In this document: positions 57,830-64,000 of the stretch, in pieces
Numbering within the stretch: the stretch's first letter is position 1
How the letters are laid out: the number at the start of each line of letters is the position of its first letter
Origin: Bettongia penicillata ogilbyi
Lineage: Eukaryota; Chordata; Mammalia; Diprotodontia; Potoroidae
Reading direction: 5' to 3'
Assembly: GCA_023548195.1 (NCBI GenBank)
Contig: JAJHZJ010000414.1
Location: forward strand, 1,163,501-1,227,500
Length of the DNA stretch: 64,000 nt
Notes under the pieces: model-generated
Told to the model about the DNA's origin: nothing
The model's input: the letters and a program-made list of their open reading frames with translations, nothing else
The model's database searches: none
Position numbers and translations under genes: made by a program

Positions 57830-58590
57830 AGTCAGCAATCATCAAGTATTTATTAAGTGCCTACTGTGTGCCAATTCCTTTGCTAGTTGTTTGGTATATA
57901 AAAACAAAAAAATGGGACAACTAGGTGGTACAATGCATAGAGCATTGGGTCTGGAGTTAGGAAGATGACTTCAAATACCACCTCAGATGCTTACTAGCTG
58001 TGTAACTCTGGACAAGTCACTTAATCTGTTTGCCTCAGTTTCCTTATCTGTAAAATGGGGACAATAGTAGTGCTTGCCTCATAGGGTTGTTATGAGGATC
58101 AAATGAGATAGTAATTGTAAAGCTCTTAGCACACTGACTGGCAGATGGTTAGCACCACATCAATGATAGCTATTATTATCTTAACGAAGTTAGCATTCTG
58201 TCTGGGGAACCAACACAGACATACATAAGTGTCTGTAGAAAAAATATATAAAAGAATTACAAGGTAATTAAATACAAGGTAGTGAGCAAGGGAGAGCAGT
58301 AGTAGCTGGGGACATTAGGAAAGGGGTCACATATAGAAGGTGGGCCTGACTTGTGTCTTAATAGGAAGAAAGGGATTTTATGGGGCAATGGTGAGAAAGG
58401 AGTGTACCCTAACAGAGGTAATGGCCTGGGTAAAGGTGCAGAGATGGGACTCGGTGTGTGAGGAACAGAAAGAACACCTGTTTGGCTACATTGTAGAGTG
58501 TACAGTTTTTATAATAAGGGATGAGGGCAGGGGGTGTGCTCTGGAAGGAAAAAAGCACGTGGCACAATTTAAAGTTTAATTTACGTTATT
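57830..58590 (-). mobile_element. L2 LINE 3' part, antisense, split by a MIR
   Basis: CAAGTATTTATTAAGTGCC and GTGTGCCAATTCCTTTGC lie left of the MIR (57915-58185). AAGTTAGCATTCTGTCTGGGG, GGGCCTGACTTGTGTCTTAATAG and GGTGCAGAGATGGGACTC lie to the right, in antisense L2 order. Confidence 0.8.
57915..58185 (+). mobile_element. MIR/Ther1-type SINE, full length, nested in L2
   Basis: GACAACTAGGTGGTACAATGC, GGGTCTGGAGTTAGGAAGATG, CTTACTAGCTGTGTAACTCTGG, CAAGTCACTTAATCTG, CTGTAAAATGGGGACAATAG and GAGGATCAAATGAGATAG. Confidence 0.95.
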
Positions 58591-58745
58591 TGCCTCAGTT
58601 TCCTCAACTGTAAATTGAGGATAATCCTAAGATTTACCTCCCAGAGTTGCTGTGAGGGTCAGATGAAATAATATTTGTAAAGTGATTAGAACAGGGCCTG
58701 ACACATTGTAGGTGTTATATAAGTGCTAACTACTATTATTATCAC
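58575..58745 (+). mobile_element. MIR-type SINE, 3' portion
   Basis: TTTGCCTCAGTTTCCTCAACTG, GAGGGTCAGATGAAATAATA and GGGCCTGACACATTGTAGG. It ends in ATTATTATCAC. Confidence 0.85.
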
Positions 58746-58964
58746 TTTCTCCATTATTTTCTAGACAAGCAAGAAAATAATAAATCAAGTTCGAATTTGT
58801 AATGTTTACTGATTTCCAAGATGTAAGTGCTTACTCTAAAAGTTTAACTAACAGCTCCAATGAGCCATCTTGAGCTGGCTCTAGCACATCTCTGGATGGC
58901 AGACTATACTAAGTTGTCCAGGCTTTGTGAGTATTGAGAGGACAGATGTGAAAGATGATATAAA

Positions 58965-59165
58965 TGTTTGTTGTTCTGTCATTTTCAGTCATATGTGACT
59001 CTTCATGATCCCATTCGGGGTTTTCTTGGCAAAGATAATGGAGTGGTTTGCCAATTCCTTCTCTAGCTCATTTTACAACCGAGCCAAACAGAGTTAAGTG
59101 ACTTGCCCAAGGTCAGGAAGCCAGTAATGGTCTGAGGCTGAATTTGAACTCAGGAGGATGAGTCT
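58965..59165 (-). mobile_element. Marsupial SINE with RTE-like tail, antisense
   Basis: In + reading: TTGTTGTTCTGTCATTTTCAG, GATCCCATTCGGGGTTTTC, GTTTGCCAATTCCTTCTCTAG and AAGTGACTTGCCCAAGG: tail first, then core. Confidence 0.9.
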
Positions 59166-59715
59166 TCTTTCTCTAATGAATGGGCATCTACTATGGGAGT
59201 CTTTCCTTGGTACTATAAAAAAGTAAGTGTCTTCCTGTATTAACTGTTCTTGCTATCTAGAAATAGAAGCCAACTGTTTCTGTCTGCTGAAGGATTGTGA
59301 GTACTGTCAGCACCCTCTCCATTTCATCACCATATTTATCACCAAAGTGCCTTTCACTCTACCCAGTTTTATAGTTCTGTTCCCTAAAATGTGCTGGCAG
59401 ATACTTCCAGGATTAGCAATTATTGTTTCTCTCTCCAAACCAACCCCTTAAGTCAAACAGTTTAAATTCTTTTGAAAATGCCATAGTTTCAAAATGTCTG
59501 GCTGCACTTAGCAAGAAACATCGGTTACATTTTTTGTTAATAATAATTTATATTTACATAGAGTTTTACAATTTCCAGAAATATTTCTGTGCCATCAACC
59601 CTCTGAGTATAGTTATTATCATCTCTAATTTTTGTTTCTTTTTTCGTGTGTGTATGTGTACGTTTGCAGATGAGAAACTGGTTGAGATAGTTGTGTTAAA
59701 TAAATTATGTTAATA
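59166..59715. other. Intergenic sequence without recognised features
   Basis: Part of 59540-59700 may be a degenerate MIR (ATTTACATAGAGTTTTAC, CAGATGAGAAACTGG). No exon was recognised. Confidence 0.4.
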
Positions 59716-60010
59716 TACTAGGCTATTACTGTGCCACAAGAAACAATGAGTACAAAAAATGGCAAGATGTATGAGCTAATGCACAATGAAGTAAATAGAA
59801 GCAGGAAGACAATATAAATAATGACAATAATATCACAAATAAAAATTTAAAAAAGAAATACTTTGTAATTATGATAACCAAGAAACTTGACCCTGGGAAA
59901 GAGTTGAAAAAAAATCCACCTTTCTTTGTGGAGTGGAAGACTATAGGTTTGGAATATTTCATATACTATCAGACTCAGTTGATGTCTTAGTTGGTTTGCT
60001 GCACTAATGA
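59716..60010 (+). mobile_element. L1 3' UTR fragment, diverged
   Basis: CTATTACTGTGCCACAAGAAAC, TGTATGAGCTAATGCACAATGAAG and TAGAAGCAGGAAGACAATATAAA correspond to the marsupial L1 3' end at 8110-8330. Confidence 0.65.
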
Positions 60011-60084
60011 TTTTTTTTCTCTTTCACTTTAAATTTTTTGTTATGTATATAACCTATCCTTGGGGCTGAGAGAATTGGAAGAGC

Positions 60085-60470
60085 CTGACTGTTGGAAAGG
60101 CAGTGACAACTGACTTTCAACCTCACTCCTTGTGGTGAGAGTAATATCCTAACCCCTCCCCTTTTGCAAGTTAAAAAGTATTGAGACATTCCTCAAGCCT
60201 TAGCTGGCTCGTGGGACTAAGGATTCAGACTATTGACATCACTTCCGTGTCACCTGAGTATAAAGCGGTCATGAAGAGATGGAGGTGCTCTTGGACTTTT
60301 CATGCCTGGACGGCGATGAGAGTTTCACTCAACTCAGTTGGTTCTCAATGCCTGTAATGACTGAAGATCTTTCCCCTGCTATGGCTAAGTAAGTCTCCTT
60401 TTGTTAACTGTTGAGGGGACTACTTATGTCTCATTTTATTCTAATATTGAATCTAAGCTACAAGAGGACT
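60085..60470 (+). mobile_element. Possible LTR-like block
   Basis: Contains a TATA-like GAGTATAAAGCGG at about 60256, followed by more CpGs than the flanks (CTGGACGGCGATGAG). The composition suits an LTR promoter, but the ends and target duplication are not visible. Confidence 0.25.
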
Positions 60471-63400
60471 GGCTGAGTCAGACCTAGGTCAAGATAGTCT
60501 CCAGTCTTTGAGAAAAAGATTTGTGAATTAGAAGATGAGAGGGGTCAGAATTCTGACAGCTGAGCAAGTACGAAGGGCCAGGAAGGCTGAGGCATGAAAG
60601 GCGATGGTTGTTGAAAGTTATTCCATGGGAACCTGTTATAGGGTTTGGTCTGAGCCAATTCTGTGATGATATCACAATAAGGGTAACAACCCCAAGGATT
60701 TGTGGCTTTAAAGTGGTGGGAGTCACACGAGGAACAGGATTGATCTGGTAACCTTTTCTATTTTTAGCAAAACTGATTATTCCTTTTCCAGTTGGCCAGA
60801 AGTGCAAACTTGTTTGTATCCTTATCAATTACTTTCACCTTAGATTTTATTTAACAAATATAAAACCCCGTTGACCAGCAGAAATTTGAAGCTGTGGGCA
60901 TGTGTGTGTTTAATCAAGATTTACACATAGAAAAAGAATGAGAGTAAAAGAATGTGTTCTTTTTTTCTCTCTTTAGTGAGACAAAAACTTACCTGGGGGC
61001 TCAGAGTTAATATGTAACAATTGGACAAAATGGGAGAGTGCTATTGACTTGTTACAAAACTGGCATATGAATTTGGGATTTATATACCTCTACATTATGA
61101 GCTGCTACAAGGGCAGGAGGCAGCAAAGGCCACAAACTATAGGCATATATATATACGTATATATATTCAGACGTTTCCTGTGTCAGGCTTTAAAAAGGGA
61201 AAAATATACCCCTGGAGGAGAGTCAACTGTTAGGGAAGTTCTGATTACAAGAAGAGGAGGGAAGTGAGTTGTAGATATCTGATAACTTAGCCTGCCTAGC
61301 TCTCAATACCACTTGATGCCTACAGTTACAAGAAATAGCTTTCTGTGCAATGGTAAGAGAAGTTATATAGTTAGTTGAGAAGATTTAAAAAAACAAAAAA
61401 AATAGTAATGAATTTTTAAAAGAAACTGAAGCAGAGAAGAGTGATTTGCTTAAGGCAACATAGTTAAAAAGTAAGTGTTTTAGCTGGCACAGAAGACCAA
61501 GTTTTCTGCCCTCTCTTTCTGCTACATCACACTTAAATAACTATATCCCTTACAATAGCTCCAAACATTTCTGAACGAAAAAATACATAGAAAATAAATT
61601 AGTTTCATTACACACCAGTTGTACTTTATGAAATTAAAAAGCTATTTCTCTCTAGAGAGAATTTTTTTTTCTAATGGATTATTTGGTGGTGCTTTGCAAG
61701 GTCAACAAAGGAATAAAGGGAGAGAGAATCAGTGTAATGGACTTAGATAACAAGGAGTATGGGAGAAACGAGGAAAAATTTGTTGAAGAGATGAAATGAG
61801 AAGATAGAATGAGGGAGGGAAATTGATACAAAGGGAATGGAGGGGGACAAGCAGGGAAGGAGGAAAGGAGGGAGAGCAATAACACAGAACTCTCTTTTGG
61901 TATTAGTCAAATAAATGCCTTCCTTAAGGCTTTCTAGTTAATCTTAGGATAACAAATCAGTGAGTGGACAATACAATCCAGAGCAGGGTCATAAGAAAAT
62001 GCATTTCATTTTCAGACTTCTGGGCATTATCATTAACATCAGAGAAGAAAAAGGTTTGACTTCAGATAAAGTGCCTGTGTAATATTTCTGACTGTGACTA
62101 TTCATACCTCAACTGGAGAAGGCATTAGTTTTAGATTGTGATGGCTGAGTATAACTGCAAATTATGGAATCCATGACTTGGGACTCTGAAGACTACCTAG
62201 TATATGGCATGATAATAATAATTAGGAATATAATGAATTCACTTTCTCACTGCCGACTAGAACACCAGATAGAAGTAGTTAATATTCATTGAAAGTTGAC
62301 CATGAATAATCAAGTGAGAGAAAAGTATTTAGGAGGAAAAAGGAGGACTCAGAGAAGTATCTTTTAACATTCATTCTCATAGCACAATAAAACAGAAATT
62401 GAGGTTTCTTTAAAAATTCATGGCTAAGCAATGCCTGCTTAAACTGACAGGAAGTGAGAGTTACTAGAAGCAACTAACACTATCGATAATAAGTGGGACC
62501 TTGGAGAAGGGCGCGCTCAGAGCCTTATTCGGGGCAATATTGGAAACTTCTCAGGGAAAGTTGCTCATTGGACAATATGGGTTCAGATACAAGTTAACCT
62601 GTTTCTGTTAACTTTTAAATAAAATGCTAATTTTATTTTTAAAAAATGGACTCCAATGTTCATTATCCATATAGAAAACTATTTTAGGAAGGGAAGCAGA
62701 GAATGCATTATTAAATGGTAAGAATTCCAAGTGACTTATGCGATTAAAATACACATTCATATGTGCAAGTGCATTTAATTAGAGATAATTAAAATAATAG
62801 ACTATATTTTACATAATTACATTTGAAAATTCAAGGATTAAGTAGAGAGAAGTGTCTGCAAAGTGATGGGAACTTGGATATAACTTTATAATTGGTATAA
62901 TAATACTTTGCCCAAAAAATTGCCTTTTGAAAAAACCAACCTCATCCTCACTCTTCAGAAAACCCTATTAACAGGTTCTGGTAGAGAGGCAATTTATCAG
63001 AGTTTGTGCCCCGACAGCAATATTATGAACATATATTACTCATGAAGAGACTGGAACAAAGTGTAGGCAACGAATGGTAGCTTGTTATAAATCTACACGG
63101 ATATCTAAAAGATCTGTGGTTTCATCAGTGTAGAGAACTCCAGAGTCATACTTAGGGTATAGCAAGCAGAGCTTTTCTCCAGGTGCTGAAAATTTGGGGG
63201 TGGTGTGAAGTGAGGGGAAGAGGGAGGGAAAGAATAGGGCTCCTGGCAGTACAAGTTGAGGGATGAGGAGGAAGGATGGCTAATTCATCTCCTTCCAGAA
63301 TTAGATCTGCAGTCTTGGGGCCCATCTTCCTCATCCTCAGTTCCCACAGGATGTTCTCTCCCCACATACACGCTCAACTGAATTTTCCCCTGGCACCATG

Positions 63401-63664
63401 ATTTCTAATTATGATTCTGGGAAGGTCCCTCTCCCAAGATAGTTCAGAATTCTGGGTTACTCAGAAGTCTTAGGGTATTGCCTGGGACCCACAGAGTTTT
63501 AAGTGACTTACCTTGGATCAGAACTAGGTGTCAGTCAACTCATCTTCTTGATTCCAAGTCTAGTTTTCTCTCAGGTATAAAATGCTACTTCTCCCGATTC
63601 TCCATAATTCTTCTGAATATTGTCAAAAAACCATGTATTCATGTTATATACAAAGAGGAAAGAT
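60471..63664. other. Intergenic sequence without recognised genes
   Basis: No exon was recognised. Short ATATATATATACGTATATATAT at about 61146-61168. Purine-rich stretch at about 61700-61880. A small GC-richer patch (GAAGGGCGCGCTCAGAGCC) lies at about 62505-62530. Repeat families could not be assigned. Confidence 0.4.
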
Positions 63665-63965
63665 AGCATACCATAGTCAATGGAATATTGGACTTGGAAT
63701 CAGGAAGACCAGAGTTCAAATCCTATCTCAGACACTAGCTATTTGATGCTGAGTAAAGGCATTTTGTCTCTCAGATATGTTTCTTCATCTGTAAAACAGA
63801 GGTGATAACACCTGTAGTAGTTACCCCATGGGGTTATTTTGAGGTCCAAATTAGATAATGCAGATAATATTCTTCAAAAACCTTAAAGTGTTTTATAAAC
63901 ATCAGTTATTATTTATTACTTTTATATTATTACTATATATGATTATTATATTATTATTACCATAG
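63665..63965 (+). mobile_element. MIR/Ther1-type SINE
   Basis: CCATAGTCAATGGAATATTGG, GAATCAGGAAGACCAGAGTTC, ACACTAGCTATTTGATGC, CATCTGTAAAACAGAGGTG and GGGGTTATTTTGAGGTCC. It ends in ATTATTATTACC. Confidence 0.85.
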
Positions 63966-64000
63966 ATTAGACTATACTACAGGTCAGATGGTATCCTTCA

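Noticed and set aside
38000..64000. 3' exons of PDIA5, the gene upstream of SEC22A in human
   Set aside because: No thioredoxin-like exon or KxEL-type C-terminus was recognised, so the neighbour cannot be claimed from this window.

Overview
This is a window of mammalian nuclear DNA, almost certainly from a marsupial. The evidence is marsupial-type L1 and half-L1 (HAL1-like) LINE sequence, many MIR-head/RTE-tail SINEs (tail resembling ...CCAAATGGAGTCA...ACAACTGAA...ACAAC), many L2 and CR1/L3-type fossils, and one interrupted vertebrate gene with GT-AG introns. The species cannot be determined from the sequence alone. I saw no bacterial operon, CRISPR array or other prokaryotic system.

The only gene I recognise is SEC22A, on the minus strand. 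It encodes an ER/early-secretory longin-domain protein. A probable non-coding first exon ends at 36770 inside a CpG island (about 36120-37060). The first coding exon is 27663-27863 (ATG at 27844), the second 12567-12730 and the third 11076-11270. All junctions are canonical and in phase, giving residues 1-180 plus one base of codon 181. The membrane-spanning C-terminal half was not found and probably lies beyond position 1. Positions 1-11075 would then be part of one large intron.

Layout: 1-11075 is intron dominated by an L2 with a nested MIR, and by a CR1/L3-type LINE split by two abutting marsupial L1 fragments (about 4755-8716). 11076-27863 holds the three coding exons, separated by mostly single-copy AT-rich DNA, old SINEs and an L3-like LINE carrying a hAT miniature element with a perfect 8-bp target duplication. 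27864-36769 is intron 1, with three antisense L2 tracts (one carrying another hAT element with a perfect 8-bp duplication). 36120-37060 is the CpG island promoter. 37383-37991 is a GC-rich minisatellite (about six copies of a 105-107-bp unit) just upstream of the promoter. 38000-64000 is intergenic: a + strand HAL1/L1 tract, an antisense L1, an interrupted L1, an LTR candidate, and an antisense HAL1 (54382-57311) inserted in an L2 with recognisable target duplications.

The most interesting items are the minisatellite abutting the SEC22A promoter, a possible spliced upstream ORF ending one base before the SEC22A start codon, several inserted blocks I could not assign (notably 48191-48740 in an L1), and a CpG-rich intronic patch at about 1880-2180. 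No new biological system is evident. Repeat family names come from recognition by eye, and repeat edges are accurate to roughly 10-50 bases unless a target duplication is cited.
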